The notes under the pieces: generated by a model
Seen by the model: the letters and a program-made list of their open reading frames with translations, nothing else
The model's database searches: none
Told to the model about the DNA's origin: nothing
Program-made: the position numbers and the translations under genes
Shown here: positions 9,566 to 18,807 of the stretch, one piece after another
Layout of the letters: every line of letters begins with the position of its first letter
Position numbering within the stretch: position 1 is the first letter of the stretch
Assembly: GCF_038066715.1 (NCBI RefSeq)
Contig: NZ_JBBUKT010000003.1
Span: 372,001-436,000, forward strand
DNA from: Luteolibacter sp. Y139
GTDB lineage: Bacteria; Verrucomicrobiota; Verrucomicrobiia; Verrucomicrobiales; Akkermansiaceae
Reading direction: 5' to 3'
Length of the DNA stretch: 64,000 bases

Positions 9566-11236
9566 ATGGTCGAAGACGCACGTTCCATTCCTGCTGACAG
9601 CGAACTTAGTGCCGACTTGTGCATCATTGGCGGTGGTTCAGCTGCTATTTCGTTGGCGCTAGAGTATTTGAAGTCAGGCCGACAGGTAATCCTCTTGCCT
9701 GGTGGTGGTCCGAATCAAACCGCGGCCAGCATCGACCTTTATCGGGGCAGGGTAAGTCCTTCAGGAACTCACGAACCTCTGGAAGAGAATCGTCTCCGCA
9801 TGTGGGGGGGAACGACGACCGTCTGGGGCGGGAGGATCGTTCCGTTCGACGAAGTCGACTTCGCCAAGCGGCAGTGGATATCGGAAACCGGCTGGCCAAT
9901 TTCATTGGAAAGCCTTCGGAATTCCATCTCCCGTGCCTGTGAGCTTTCCGAAGCGGGCATTGCCGACTTCGATGCTCACTCAGTCTTTCCGGAAAAGCAG
10001 ACCGAGATTATCACCGGATTCGACAACAAGGAACTCGTGAGCTGGCCCCTTGAGCGCTGGAGCGTTCCAACGGATTTTAGCAAACGATATCGCCCTGATC
10101 TCGACGCGGCGCCGAATGTTCGGGTGCTTCTACACGCTCATGCCATTCATCTCCAAATGGATGCAGGCGGCCAAAGGCTGATGCATGTGGATGCTGCCTG
10201 CTCCCCCGGCAGTAATTTCCGCATCAAGGCACGCGATACCGTTGTCGCTTGCGGTGCCCTTGAAAATGCCCGGCTCTTGCTCGCCTCTCAGGATGTTCTA
10301 CCAGCAGGCATCGGAAACGAACGCGACTTGGTCGGCCGCTACTATCAATCTCACCGCTTCGGCGTCTGCGGCACCGCGGAATTGAAGGATTTCTCCAAAA
10401 ATTTCATCTACGATTTCGAGAAGGACGCGGATGGCATTTATTGCCGACGTCGCTTTTGGCTGACGCCACAAGCACAGGAAAGGCACCAAGTAGGAAACGC
10501 CGTCGGTTTCTTCTTCCGAACCGTGTCTGGCGCTTCGGAGCACAGGAATGCAATGGTCTCGTCGGTTTTGTTGGCGAAGACTTTGTTGGGAGGAGCAAAA
10601 AAGGGCCCGAAGCGGCTTTGCCAGATCGTCAAAGAACAGCGCCACGATCTTGCTACCCACCTTGGCATCGTTCTGAAGGACGGTCCAAGTGTCTTCGGCC
10701 AGCTGGCCGCCGTGGCCTACACTCGCTATTTTCAAAAACGGCGGTTGCCGATGGTTCTACCTCCGAAAAAAACAAATCGTTTTCCCCTCTTTTTTCAAAC
10801 CGAGCACGCTCCCTTGGCAGACAGCCGTGTGGTTCTGGATCCCACTTGTCGCGATGACTTCGGTATGCCACGGCTAGATGTACGGATTCGCTTTTCGGAG
10901 GTTGATTTCCGCACCATCACCACCTTCGTTCGCGTGTTTCAACAGCGGCTTGAGAGTTCGGGCCTAGGCACCTTTCACCTCACGGATGCCGAGAAAGAAT
11001 TTCTAGCCGATCCCTCACGCCAGCCGTTCAATAGTAATTCCCATAACATAGGCACGACGCGGATGGCTGAAAATCCGACCAACGGCGTGGTGGACTTGAA
11101 CTGCAAGGTCCATGGCGTCGACAACTTGTACATGGCCGGTTCATCGGTGTTTCCGACTAGCAGTCATGCGAATCCGACTCTGATGATCGTCGCGCTTTCG
11201 CTCCGGCTTGCAGATCACCTGAAGACCAAGGCGTGA
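9566..11236 (+). CDS. GMC family FAD oxidoreductase
   Basis: ATG 9566 is chosen because it lies seven bases after the preceding stop; a TTG at 9527 would overlap that gene. The protein of about 556 residues opens with the FAD dinucleotide-binding motif in DLCIIGGGSAAISLAL and includes MWGGTTTVWGGRIVPF. It ends with the GMC C-terminal signature, where SHNIGTTRM and SSHANPTLM supply the conserved His/Asn region near the flavin. GMC enzymes oxidise alcohols, often sugars such as glucose or fructose. Next to the aldo/keto reductase it may oxidise and re-reduce one sugar position to invert stereochemistry; this is inference. Confidence 0.84.
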   Translation: MVEDARSIPADSELSADLCIIGGGSAAISLALEYLKSGRQVILLPGGGPNQTAASIDLYRGRVSPSGTHEPLEENRLRMWGGTTTVWGGRIVPFDEVDFAKRQWISETGWPISLESLRNSISRACELSEAGIADFDAHSVFPEKQTEIITGFDNKELVSWPLERWSVPTDFSKRYRPDLDAAPNVRVLLHAHAIHLQMDAGGQRLMHVDAACSPGSNFRIKARDTVVACGALENARLLLASQDVLPAGIGNERDLVGRYYQSHRFGVCGTAELKDFSKNFIYDFEKDADGIYCRRRFWLTPQAQERHQVGNAVGFFFRTVSGASEHRNAMVSSVLLAKTLLGGAKKGPKRLCQIVKEQRHDLATHLGIVLKDGPSVFGQLAAVAYTRYFQKRRLPMVLPPKKTNRFPLFFQTEHAPLADSRVVLDPTCRDDFGMPRLDVRIRFSEVDFRTITTFVRVFQQRLESSGLGTFHLTDAEKEFLADPSRQPFNSNSHNIGTTRMAENPTNGVVDLNCKVHGVDNLYMAGSSVFPTSSHANPTLMIVALSLRLADHLKTKA

Positions 11237-11255
11237 AGCTGCTGTTAAATGCCCC

Positions 11256-12509
11256 ATGAAAATCGTCGTCGCCGCCTACGCATGCAATCCCTACGGAGGC
11301 TCGGAGCCCGGTGTAGGATGGGCTGCCGTCTGTCGGATCGCAAGGAATCACGAGGTTTTCGTCATCACCGATATCCACAACCGCGAAGGTTGGGAACGCG
11401 GCCGGCACGAGAACAAGATTCCGCCCAACGTGCATGTGCGGTTTCTCCGGGAACACAGTGCTTGCAGCCAGAACCGTTTCGTGGCGCATGTACAGAGCTG
11501 GCTCAACTATGCTTCATTCAATCGACAGATTCTCTCCGCCGCTAGATCTTGGCATGAGAAAGAGAACTTCGATCTGTGCCATCAAGTCACGATTGCGGGC
11601 TGGCGAATGCCGTCCCCCCTATGGCAATTACCGATTCCCTTTATATGGGGACCGATCGGGGGAGCTGGCTACATCCCAAGGGGTTTCCGGTCGATGCTCA
11701 GTCCCGCAGCTCGGGCTTTCGAACTCCTTAGAGACATCAACTCCTCGTGCTCGATCCGTTCGAGCGCTTTTCGGAACTGTATTCAGAATACATCGGTGGT
11801 TTTCGCTGCGAACGAGGAAACTGAAGAATTATTGAGGCCACATCGAGGTGACAAACCCTTGGTTCGTTTGCCAATCGCCTCGATTTCTCCTGAAAAGGCA
11901 GAAGCATTCCAGCGAAGTCTTAGACCACCTACTGACGGCCCTCTACGGTTGTTCGCTGGGGGAAACATGGAAGGCCGCAAGGGCATAAGTATCGCTCTAA
12001 GGGCGCTTGCAAAAGTGGCTGCCGCGGGCATTGATTTCCAATACACTGTCGCAGGTGGTGGTCCGGAAGTCTCGAATCTCGTTAAGCTCGCGAGGCAATT
12101 GGGATTGGAAAGACAGATTGAATTCCATCCTGGCTTTAGCGGAGCGGACTATCTCGCAGCTTTGCATCGCTCGGACGTGTATTTTCTCCCGAGCTTCCGA
12201 GAAAGCACGCCGGTAACCTTGCTAGAAGCCTATCTTGCAGGCTGCTATCCGGTGGTCGCAGACACCAGTGCCCAAGGTGAAATCGTGCGCATGGCAGGCG
12301 GCTCGGCGGTGCCCGTCACCAGCATGAAAAATCTCATCGAAGGGCTATCAGATGCCATTCTTGACTGCGCTTGCAACCGGGAAAAACTACTAACAAGGGC
12401 CACCGAAGGCAGAAAGAAGCTTATCGCATATTTCGATTCTGCACGCTACGATCAAGCTCTCTCTGACGCTTATCTACAGGCGACGGAATCCCTCCAAACT
12501 TTGCGCTGA
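11256..12509 (+). CDS. GT4-type glycosyltransferase
   Basis: The 417-residue GT-B protein starts with MKIVVAAYACNPYGGSEPGVGW, where the glycine-rich loop binds the acceptor side. The C-terminal Rossmann domain has LRLFAGGNMEGRKGI and a donor-binding stretch with SFRESTPVTLLEAYLAG, a variant of the family's E-x7-E motif, in which the first acidic residue pairs with Glu in LLEA. It is a retaining, cytoplasmic sugar transferase acting on lipid-linked intermediates. Its stop lies four bases before the sensor kinase start at 12514, so the kinase may be co-transcribed with it. The sugar is unknown. Confidence 0.85.
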   Translation: MKIVVAAYACNPYGGSEPGVGWAAVCRIARNHEVFVITDIHNREGWERGRHENKIPPNVHVRFLREHSACSQNRFVAHVQSWLNYASFNRQILSAARSWHEKENFDLCHQVTIAGWRMPSPLWQLPIPFIWGPIGGAGYIPRGFRSMLSPAARAFELLRDINSSCSIRSSAFRNCIQNTSVVFAANEETEELLRPHRGDKPLVRLPIASISPEKAEAFQRSLRPPTDGPLRLFAGGNMEGRKGISIALRALAKVAAAGIDFQYTVAGGGPEVSNLVKLARQLGLERQIEFHPGFSGADYLAALHRSDVYFLPSFRESTPVTLLEAYLAGCYPVVADTSAQGEIVRMAGGSAVPVTSMKNLIEGLSDAILDCACNREKLLTRATEGRKKLIAYFDSARYDQALSDAYLQATESLQTLR

Positions 12510-12513
12510 CGCC

Positions 12514-13647
12514 ATGCGGTCCGCTTCGCCAATTTCTCAGCCAACTTCCAGTCAAGAAGCGGCGAAGGGAGCTGTGCTTCAACGCCCGACCCCGGGATTT
12601 GTTCGCGGGCTGCGATACCTTGAAGAGCTGTCTCCTACGGCCGCCTGGTTACTGGCCGCATTTCTCATTACCAGCATCGGCATTTTCAGCTGGGTCTCCG
12701 GACCGGAGCTCAGCGGCTCCCTGCTCTACCTGATTCCCGTTCTACTCGTCGGCCACGTGGCGGGCTTTCGTTCGGGCGTCATAGCTGCCCTGCTCGCTGC
12801 CCTGATCTGGTTCGCCGCTGACATGAACAATGGCACCGATGAAACCCGCACCTTCACACCCTACTGGAACGCTTTGATGCGATTGGGCACTTTCTTGGTA
12901 GCAGTAGGTCTCGTAACGGCCACTCGCTCGCTCAACGCTCAGCTTGAGGAACGGGTGAGAGAACGTACAACGGAACTCGAAACCCGAATCATCGAAAACC
13001 GGGAATTGGAGAAGAGCATCCTCGACATCAGCGATCGCGAACAGGTGCGCATCGGCCAGGATCTCCACGACAGCTTGTGCCAGCAATTGGTCAGCGTCGC
13101 CTTCAGCGCAAACATGCTGCAGGAACGCTTGGAAAAAGACGGCTCTCAAACCAACCGCGACGCAGCTCGCATCGCCGATATGATCGATGAGTCGATCAAT
13201 CAGGCCCGCAACTTGGCCCGCGGACTTTATCCGGTGCGACTTGAGACCGAAGGCCTCGAACTCGCGCTCCGCGAACTCGGCGCTACCATGAGCCGACGCT
13301 TTCAGATCATCTGCCGTATCGAATGTCCAGGCCCTCTACCGCCGTGCAAGCCTGCAGTCGGCGTTCATCTCTATCGCATCGCCCAAGAAGCCGTGGTGAA
13401 CGCCGCCAAACACGCCAAGGCTCAAGAGGTCATTCTCTCTATCTTTGCCACCGGAGAACACTTGAAGCTGAACATCGGGGATGATGGCGAGGGCATCGCC
13501 CACATGCCCCGCAATCCGGACGGCATGGGCCTGCGGATTATGGAATACCGAGCCAGAATGATCGGCGCCGAATTCAAGATCGGCCACCGCCTGCCGCGAG
13601 GCACCACAGTGTCATGCAACATGACCCAAGCTGCTTTTTCCGCCTGA
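12514..13647 (+). CDS. Membrane sensor histidine kinase (HisKA_3, NarX/DesK-like)
   Basis: The 377-residue kinase has about four hydrophobic segments (near 43-60, 69-85, 88-101 and 122-137), then a coiled coil rich in Glu and Arg (140-170). The dimerisation and phosphoacceptor region is VRIGQDLHDSLCQQL, with His185 as the expected phosphorylation site. The ATPase domain shows AQEAVVNAAKHA, DDGEGI and GMGLRIMEYRARMIGA. There is no large extracytoplasmic sensor, so it likely reads a membrane or envelope signal. It is followed four bases later by its LuxR-type response regulator. Both sit inside the polysaccharide locus and may control it. Confidence 0.9.
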   Translation: MRSASPISQPTSSQEAAKGAVLQRPTPGFVRGLRYLEELSPTAAWLLAAFLITSIGIFSWVSGPELSGSLLYLIPVLLVGHVAGFRSGVIAALLAALIWFAADMNNGTDETRTFTPYWNALMRLGTFLVAVGLVTATRSLNAQLEERVRERTTELETRIIENRELEKSILDISDREQVRIGQDLHDSLCQQLVSVAFSANMLQERLEKDGSQTNRDAARIADMIDESINQARNLARGLYPVRLETEGLELALRELGATMSRRFQIICRIECPGPLPPCKPAVGVHLYRIAQEAVVNAAKHAKAQEVILSIFATGEHLKLNIGDDGEGIAHMPRNPDGMGLRIMEYRARMIGAEFKIGHRLPRGTTVSCNMTQAAFSA

Positions 13648-13651
13648 CACC

Positions 13652-14323
13652 GTGAGCGAAGTTCCCCAAGAAATTACCCGCATCCTCCTCGTGGACGATC
13701 ACCCGATGATCCGCGAGCGCCTCGTCGAGTTGATTGTTCGCGAGCCTGATCTTGAGGTATGTGGCGAGGCTGAAGATCGCCACGAAGCACTTGACCTCGT
13801 CGCTTCCACCCGTCCGGGTTTGGCTATTGTCGATTTGACCCTGAAATCTTCTCTAGGAATCGAGCTGATAAAAGACCTCCAAGCCCGCTTTCCTGAAGTC
13901 AAGGTGCTGGTGGTGTCAATGCAGGATGAAATGATCTACGCTGAGCGCTGCCTCCACGCCGGTGCCAGGGGCTACATTACGAAGCAACAGGCCAGCCGCT
14001 ACATCATGCGGGCCATTCGACAGGTTCTCGCCGGGGGCATCTACTTGAGCGAAACGATGACCCGCCAAGTGCTCGAGCGTTCCATGGGACGTCCGGCAAA
14101 TCGCGAACCGCTTGAGATTGCCTCAATACTTACAGAACGTGAACTCCAAGTTTTCGAACATGTAGGGAAAGGTTTTAGCACCAAGCAAATTGCAGACTTG
14201 TTGACATTGGATATCAAGACAATCGAAACCTACCGGTCGCGCATCAAGGAAAAGCTGGGATTGAAGGATGGACCTGAACTGCTTCAGCGGGCCATCGCTT
14301 GGGTCCACCGCGGCGCAGGCTAG
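13652..14323 (+). CDS. NarL/FixJ-type response regulator
   Basis: The start is GTG 13652, four bases after the kinase stop. The 223-residue protein has a receiver domain with the acidic pair Asp15/Asp16, phosphoacceptor Asp61 in AIVDLTLKS and conserved Lys111 in GYITKQQ. A LuxR-type helix-turn-helix follows, beginning LTERELQVFEHVGKGFSTKQIA and containing KTIETYRSRIKEKL as the recognition region. It is the partner of the HisKA_3 kinase just upstream. A short inverted repeat 20 bases beyond the gene, before the sulfatase gene, could be its binding site or a terminator. Confidence 0.92.
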   Translation: MSEVPQEITRILLVDDHPMIRERLVELIVREPDLEVCGEAEDRHEALDLVASTRPGLAIVDLTLKSSLGIELIKDLQARFPEVKVLVVSMQDEMIYAERCLHAGARGYITKQQASRYIMRAIRQVLAGGIYLSETMTRQVLERSMGRPANREPLEIASILTERELQVFEHVGKGFSTKQIADLLTLDIKTIETYRSRIKEKLGLKDGPELLQRAIAWVHRGAG

Positions 14324-14343
14324 CGCACGGCATCCAACATCCT

Positions 14344-14360
14344 GTAGGGAAAACCCCTAC
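14344..14360. promoter_or_regulatory. Inverted repeat between response regulator and sulfatase genes
   Basis: GTAGGG and CCCTAC arms of six bases flank AAAAC. There is no T-run after it, so it is a weak terminator candidate. The TAGGG/CCCTA half-sites spaced like this could instead be an operator for the NarL-type regulator encoded just upstream. Confidence 0.4.
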
Positions 14361-14425
14361 CATGAAATCAGGCAGCGGTCATCTGGACAGAACTGCACTC
14401 CTGCGGGACCGTGTCGCTCTGGAGC

Positions 14426-17400
14426 ATGAAACCCAAACCGCTTCGTTCTTTCACCGTCGCCCTTTTTCTAATGCCCGTTGGCTGGCTTGCTGCCGTGCCA
14501 GGGGATGCCGATAATGATGGCTTGCGAGATGCCGTCGAAACCAACACCGGCGTCTACGTTTCCCCTTCCAACACCGGGACCAACCCACAAGTTGCGGACA
14601 CTGACGGCGACAGCTTGCCGGACGGCATGGAGCTGACCCTCGGCACCAATCCAGTCGATCCGGCTAGCAAAGTCCGAAGGCCTAATATTGTTTACATTCT
14701 CGCCGACGACCTGGGCTACGGAGATGTCGGATGTTTCGGTCAGAATCAGCGTTCCGGGATTTGGAAATTCGCCACTCCAGGCTTGGATGCGATGGCCGCG
14801 GAGGGAGCCAAACTCACTCATCACTACGCTGGCGCTTCGATTTGTGCCGCTTCCCGTGCTTCGCTGCTTCTGGGGCAGACCATGGGACACTCGGAAGTTC
14901 GGGACACTCAATTCGACAAAGCCCTACCAGACAATCATACGCTGGCTAGGACACTCAAGGCGGCAGGATACCGGACGATTCACGTCGGCAAGGCAGGCCT
15001 CGCAGGGACGATTCCCACCGATGGCTCCTCCGCGACCAGCATGCCCGGGCATCCTCTTTATCGCGGCTTCGATCGTTTTTTCGGCTACCTAATGCACGAG
15101 GAAGGACATGAGCATTATCCTCAAAACGGTACTTCCAGCAAGACTTCCCACATTTACGATGATTTTCGAGCGGTAACGGATGCCTACGTTGACCTCTATA
15201 CCAGTGACGCCTTTGCGGCATTTGCTAAGAAATCGATCGTCGAGGAGGCCACTCAACATGCCGAGCGCCCGTTTTTCATCTACCTGAGTTACGACACTCC
15301 TCATTTCTACGGTGAATACGCGCCGACGGCAAACTACCCTGCTGGCAAAGGCCTCTCCGGTGGACTCCAATGGACGGGAGCACCATCCTACGTGAACACG
15401 GCCACGAATGATCCCTCAAAGATCGACAACATTGCAAATCAGCACCCATCGGTAAATTCCAATTGGTATCCTGCCGCGAAAAAGTATGTTTCGATGGTGC
15501 GCCGAATGGATGACTCGGTTGCTGACATTCTACAAACCCTGCGGGACTTGGGCATAGCCGATAACACCTTGGTTGTATTTTCGTCAGACAATGGTCCTGC
15601 TGACACCGAAGTTTATCCGCCGTCCTTTGGAAGCTTCGGTCCCTTCGAGGGCATAAAAGGCGATCTTTGGGAAGGCGGTATCCGTATGCCAACCATCGCA
15701 TGGTGGCCCGGCAAAATCTCGGCCACAAATCAACCGTCTAATATTCGGGAAATCGCGAGGCCCTGTGGAAACTGGGATTGGATGGCGACCTTTGCCGACC
15801 TAGCGAAGATTCCTGTTCCATCGTTTACCGACGGAGTTTCGATGGTGCCGACCCTGACCGGCCAAGGCTCTCAAATAGACAAAGGATATCTCTACTTCGA
15901 ATTCGCCTATGGGGGTTTCACAAGTAGGTATCCCGAATTTTCGAATCACGCCGGCGATCCCCGCGGCCAGATGCAAGCGATCCGGGTCGGAGACTTCATG
16001 GGCGTGCGAACAGGCATAAGCAACCCGGCAGACCCGTTCCGGATCTACAACGTCGTGACAGATCCCAAGGAAGGAACCGACCTTTCCGCTGGCCGACCCG
16101 ACCTCCAAGAGAAAATGAAGCTCCTTGCAACTGGAGCCCGTTGCAAGGGGGCGGGGATTAGCCGTCCCTACGATACTGCGGTAATTCCAAATGTTGCAGT
16201 AGCACCGGTACAACAGGGCGGCCTCGTATGTAGGTCCTATGAAGGTTATTGGCCATGGCTGCCTGAGTTTCGAGATCTTCTCGCGAAAACGGAGGTGCTG
16301 TGTCCGACGATCTCTCCGGAGCCCCGTTCGCGGGATCAAGACGTGGGCCTGACCTTCACCGGCTACCTTTCTGTTCCTACTACGGGAGCCTATACTTTTT
16401 CGCTGCGATCAGACTCCGGATCAAGCCTCTGGCTGCACGATTCGCGAGTAATCGACAACGACTACAACTTCGCTAGCTCCAAAACTTCCGATTCAGTCTA
16501 TTTGGCAGCCGGTCTTCATCCGATCCGACTTTACTACCGTCACCAAGGAAGCTCTCCCCTCCTCTCTCTTTCTTATTCCGGGCCGGGCATTGCAATGCAG
16601 TCAATTCCTAGTTCGTCACTTTTCACAGATGGCGCTCCACCCGAATTGTATCCGGATAAACTTACTACTCGGCGCGCCACAGAGGTTACCGTTGACGTCC
16701 TGGCGAACGATTCGAGCGCTTTCCCACTGACACTTGCCTCAGCGGGGACATCATTGCTCGGGACTACGGGCGTAGCATCAAATCGGTTCAAGCTAACGCC
16801 GACAAACGGAACGATTGGCTACGACGAGATTTCGTACGGCGTGACCAACAACTCCAGCCAGTACACTTCTCGAGTTGCCGCAACCGTGCTCTTTGACAAC
16901 GAAATTTGGCTACCCTTTGAAGAGGGTGGGGGTAACAAGGTGAATCGCGTGGGTGGAAGCCCGGCAATTACCGGCACGCTATTGGGATTTGCCAATCCGG
17001 CCAGCGCGTGGACTACGGGACGCTTTCACGGTGCGCTCTCATTCGACGGCACCGACGATCATGTAGACTTCCCTGGCTTAGCGTTGCCCACCGGCCAACA
17101 GCCCCGGACCTTTTCTTGTTGGTTGAAAACTGCTTCAAGATCTTCTCCAGAGCTACAAACCCTGTTCAGTTATGGTTCGAACATCACTGGTGGCCGCTTC
17201 GTAGTACGGCTCGACAATGAGGCAAACGTCTCCTCCGATCAACCGCTGAAGCTGGAAGTCAATAGCGGCCACATTACCGGAACTACCCCTCTGAACGATG
17301 GCGTATGGCACCAAGTGGCGGTCGTGGTAGACGACCACAACGGCAGCGGTAACGTGAATGTAACCGAGACCAAGCTCTGGGTAGACGGTCATCTCGATCA

Positions 17401-17932
17401 GGTCGGGTCGTCGTCCGGGAGGGTACTTGCCACCGGTTCCACGCTGGTTCCATGTCTAGGTGGCTCGAATCACAACGATGGCTATAATTTTTCCGGAAAG
17501 CTCGACGACGTGCGAATCTTCGACCGCGCCCTTTCGGACGCCGAGATACAAGCCCTCTATCTGAGCCGACCCATTTATTTGACGGCACCGACAGACCCAT
17601 CCGGAGATAGTGACTCCGATGGCATGTCCGATGATGCTGAGGAAATTTCGGGCACTGACCCAAACAACGCCTCGTCGGTTCTGCGCATAGACAATTTTAC
17701 CGTTTCGGGCGGTATAGTGTCGCTTCAATGGGCGGCAGTCTCTGCCCGGGACTATCAAGTGGAAGAGAGCAGTGATCTTCGGTCGTGGCAATCCGTTCCT
17801 GAACAGGGTCCTGTCAGAATCCCCGCTTCTTCCGGCGGGTCCGTTCCTGATGCAATGCTTTCTGTAAGCTTCCCGACTCGAGGCGTAGGAGCGCATTTCT
17901 TCCGTCTGAAAGTCACCCTTGGCAGTCCCTGA
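14426..17932 (+). CDS. Large secreted sulfatase with PA14 and LamG domains
   Basis: ATG 14426 (GTG 14411 is an alternative) gives 1168 residues with a signal peptide ending near LAAVPG. Domains in order are a Ca-binding thrombospondin-3-like stretch (DADNDGLRD, DTDGDSLPDG), the sulfatase domain, a PA14-like domain (about 610-735), a short cadherin-like VDVLANDSS module, a LamG domain (about 830-1045), another DSDSDGMSDD repeat, and a C-terminal YQVEESSDLRSWQ module. Asp94/Asp95 in LADDLGYGD bind the metal. The formylglycine motif is CAASR at 141-145, with Ala in place of the usual Pro. It probably removes sulfate from extracellular polysaccharide; either self-made polymer or an environmental one could be the target. 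Confidence 0.88.
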   Translation: MKPKPLRSFTVALFLMPVGWLAAVPGDADNDGLRDAVETNTGVYVSPSNTGTNPQVADTDGDSLPDGMELTLGTNPVDPASKVRRPNIVYILADDLGYGDVGCFGQNQRSGIWKFATPGLDAMAAEGAKLTHHYAGASICAASRASLLLGQTMGHSEVRDTQFDKALPDNHTLARTLKAAGYRTIHVGKAGLAGTIPTDGSSATSMPGHPLYRGFDRFFGYLMHEEGHEHYPQNGTSSKTSHIYDDFRAVTDAYVDLYTSDAFAAFAKKSIVEEATQHAERPFFIYLSYDTPHFYGEYAPTANYPAGKGLSGGLQWTGAPSYVNTATNDPSKIDNIANQHPSVNSNWYPAAKKYVSMVRRMDDSVADILQTLRDLGIADNTLVVFSSDNGPADTEVYPPSFGSFGPFEGIKGDLWEGGIRMPTIAWWPGKISATNQPSNIREIARPCGNWDWMATFADLAKIPVPSFTDGVSMVPTLTGQGSQIDKGYLYFEFAYGGFTSRYPEFSNHAGDPRGQMQAIRVGDFMGVRTGISNPADPFRIYNVVTDPKEGTDLSAGRPDLQEKMKLLATGARCKGAGISRPYDTAVIPNVAVAPVQQGGLVCRSYEGYWPWLPEFRDLLAKTEVLCPTISPEPRSRDQDVGLTFTGYLSVPTTGAYTFSLRSDSGSSLWLHDSRVIDNDYNFASSKTSDSVYLAAGLHPIRLYYRHQGSSPLLSLSYSGPGIAMQSIPSSSLFTDGAPPELYPDKLTTRRATEVTVDVLANDSSAFPLTLASAGTSLLGTTGVASNRFKLTPTNGTIGYDEISYGVTNNSSQYTSRVAATVLFDNEIWLPFEEGGGNKVNRVGGSPAITGTLLGFANPASAWTTGRFHGALSFDGTDDHVDFPGLALPTGQQPRTFSCWLKTASRSSPELQTLFSYGSNITGGRFVVRLDNEANVSSDQPLKLEVNSGHITGTTPLNDGVWHQVAVVVDDHNGSGNVNVTETKLWVDGHLDQVGSSSGRVLATGSTLVPCLGGSNHNDGYNFSGKLDDVRIFDRALSDAEIQALYLSRPIYLTAPTDPSGDSDSDGMSDDAEEISGTDPNNASSVLRIDNFTVSGGIVSLQWAAVSARDYQVEESSDLRSWQSVPEQGPVRIPASSGGSVPDAMLSVSFPTRGVGAHFFRLKVTLGSP

Positions 17933-18014
17933 AAGGGACCCGAGGCGTAAGAGGAAGACGCTTTCCCGAGAGGGGGAGCATCATAAGCACGGCTTCGTGC
18001 GTGTCGTTATCTCA

Positions 18015-18797
18015 ATGATGTTCTCGATTGTCACTCCGAGCCTAAATCAAGGCCGCTTTCTTCCGCAATGCATCGAAAGTGTTCTCGCCCAAAACGGCGT
18101 CGATTTTGAACATATCGTCACCGATGCCGGCTCGACCGACGAAACTCTTGAAGTTCTTGGACGCTACCCTCATTTGAAGTGGACCAGTGAATCCGATAAG
18201 GGCATGAGCGATGGGATCAACAAAGGTTTCCGAAGAGCAAAGGGAGAATGGATCATGTGGCTGAATTGCGATGATTACCTTTTACCAAACGCGCTGGAAA
18301 AAGTTGCGCATTTAGCCGTTTCTCGTCCTGATGCCTCCATCATTCACGGTGATTGCCTTTTCGTGAAAGAAGACGGCACGCCTATTCGGCGTAAATACGA
18401 TACACCAGTGGACGAACTGGACTTCCTGTTCGTCGGCTGCTGCATCCCATCCACAGCAACTTTCTTCCACCGACGAATCTTGGAAGCAGGTTATTTCCTA
18501 GACGAAGGATATCGTAACTGTATGGATTGGGAGTATTACCTTCGTCTTACTCGCGCTTCCTTTCACTTCGATTACTTACCCGAAGCGCTCGCCGGATTCC
18601 GCTGGTATGAGGACAGTACAACCCAAAGGCACTGGCAGCGAATGATCGAGGAAGGTTTGCGCGCTCAAAGAGATCATCTGGCTGCACGTCATCTTCCAAT
18701 CTGGTTGGGGAATGCAGGACTGCTTAAATCACTTCGCAAGTTGTTCCAAGTGCGGCGCATCGCGAAGCGTGTCGCCGTCCACGGGCGGTTTCATTGA
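18015..18797 (+). CDS. GT2 family glycosyltransferase
   Basis: ATG 18015 (or the next codon, ATG 18018) begins a typical GT-A fold: MFSIVTPSLNQGRFLPQCI, then DAGSTDETLEVL and IMWLNCDDYLLP, where the Asp pair coordinates the metal and nucleotide sugar. The protein is about 261 residues without membrane segments. An open frame reaches back to 17919 but overlaps the sulfatase end and has no recognisable protein. It is clearly related in sequence to the GT2 gene at 28750, which shares STDxS/E, GMSxxINxGF and MWLNxDDxL blocks. Its role is addition of one sugar to the repeat unit. Confidence 0.87.
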   Translation: MMFSIVTPSLNQGRFLPQCIESVLAQNGVDFEHIVTDAGSTDETLEVLGRYPHLKWTSESDKGMSDGINKGFRRAKGEWIMWLNCDDYLLPNALEKVAHLAVSRPDASIIHGDCLFVKEDGTPIRRKYDTPVDELDFLFVGCCIPSTATFFHRRILEAGYFLDEGYRNCMDWEYYLRLTRASFHFDYLPEALAGFRWYEDSTTQRHWQRMIEEGLRAQRDHLAARHLPIWLGNAGLLKSLRKLFQVRRIAKRVAVHGRFH

Positions 18798-18807
18798 AAA
18801 AGATTCA

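Noticed and set aside
14299-14514. Small open frame spanning the gap between the response regulator and the sulfatase
   Set aside because: It overlaps both genes and has no recognisable composition or homologous pattern.
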